Below, one piece after another: positions 63,727 through 64,000 of a stretch of DNA of 64,000 nt. The stretch's first letter is position 1; each line of letters begins with the position of its first letter. The stretch is from Bisbaumannia salifodinae (GTDB taxonomy: Bacteria; Pseudomonadota; Gammaproteobacteria; Pseudomonadales; Halomonadaceae). The notes beneath the pieces were generated by a model, which had not been told where the DNA came from, ran no database searches, and saw only the letters and a program-made list of their open reading frames with translations. The stretch lies in the NCBI RefSeq assembly GCF_039522585.1, contig NZ_BAAADR010000021.1. One strand, written 5' to 3'. The translations under genes and the position numbers were made by a program.

Positions 63727-64000
63727 ATGAGCGTCAAGATCTTCGACACCCCGGAAGTCCAGGATTTCCTCAAGGCCGTGGCCGGCTTCGATCAAGCCGG
63801 CGGCAACGAGCGCGCCAAGCAGATCCTGCACCGCCTGCTCTCCGACCTCTATCGCCTGATCGATGACTTCGATGTCAGCCCCGAGGAGTTCTGGTCGAGC
63901 GTCAGCCTGCTCAATGCCCTGGGCCACGATACCCAGTTCGGCCTGCTGGCCCCGGGCCTGGGCTTCGACCACTACCTGGACATGCGCATGGACGCCGAGG
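63727..64000 (+). CDS. catA: Catechol 1,2-dioxygenase, copy 2 (3' end cut by window edge)
   Basis: First 91 codons only. The N-terminal helical domain closely matches copy 1 (MSVKIFDTPEVQDFLKAVAG vs MTVKIFDTPQVQDFLNTVAG, and identical GLLAPGLGFDHYLDMRMDAE). The catalytic domain lies beyond the window. GAGGAT precedes the ATG. Its own CatR-type promoter contrasts with copy 1, which sits in the phenol operon, so the two copies are probably induced by different signals. Confidence 0.88.
   Translation, partial: MSVKIFDTPEVQDFLKAVAGFDQAGGNERAKQILHRLLSDLYRLIDDFDVSPEEFWSSVSLLNALGHDTQFGLLAPGLGFDHYLDMRMDAE

Overview
This window is chromosomal DNA from a high-GC, probably halophilic gammaproteobacterium. 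It looks most like Halomonadaceae: FabY-type ketosynthase, TmcA, entericidin, TAXI-TRAP transporters and a complete ortho-cleavage route for aromatics. This is inferred from gene content and codon use; the species cannot be named from the sequence. I saw no rRNA, tRNA, CRISPR array or intact insertion sequence. Genes are dense, strand changes are frequent, and many neighbours overlap by 4-14 bases.

Layout. 1-2.4 kb: an NCS2 nucleobase permease (cut by the window edge) and a divergent LysR regulator. 2.4-6.5 kb: a ferric-iron ABC transporter (FbpABC) with its three genes in alternating orientation. 6.7-12.4 kb: housekeeping genes (TmcA, PepD, Dps, glycerate kinase). 12.6-16.6 kb: two small lipoproteins coupled to a DctB/DctD-type two-component system. 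16.6-18.4 kb: a probable Zur-controlled metal-handling pair (DUF1007 and NicO). 19.0-23.2 kb: a TAXI-type TRAP transporter plus a TauE-like exporter, with a sigma-54-like promoter upstream that DctD could serve. 23.3-34 kb: envelope and housekeeping genes (entericidin, I78 inhibitor, thioesterase, AtoE, MATE, ferredoxin, CoaD, FabY, TrmB-like, SMR, DacB). 34-37.5 kb: a LysR-controlled symporter and M20 amidohydrolase.

37.5-64 kb is an aromatic catabolism region interrupted only by dgkA-glnE-aroQ. Phenol is hydroxylated to catechol by the six-component phenol hydroxylase (dmpKLMNOP) under the divergent sigma-54 activator DmpR. Catechol is opened by CatA (in the same operon) to cis,cis-muconate. 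CatB and CatC, beside a CatR-type regulator, give the enol-lactone; PcaD, PcaI/J and PcaF give succinyl-CoA and acetyl-CoA. Every enzyme from phenol to central metabolism is therefore present. A second catR-catA pair starts at the right edge and is probably the head of a benzoate or catechol operon outside the window.

A clearly AT-richer segment (about 40.4-44.8 kb) carries an AraC regulator, an aldehyde dehydrogenase and a zinc aryl-alcohol-type dehydrogenase. It ends inside one of two duplicate MetA-like outer-membrane protein genes that flank the phenol cluster. This looks like a transferred aryl-alcohol oxidation module joined by recombination at the duplicated gene. The stretch beyond it (45.4-45.9 kb) holds decayed coding fragments and a perfect 20-bp inverted repeat.
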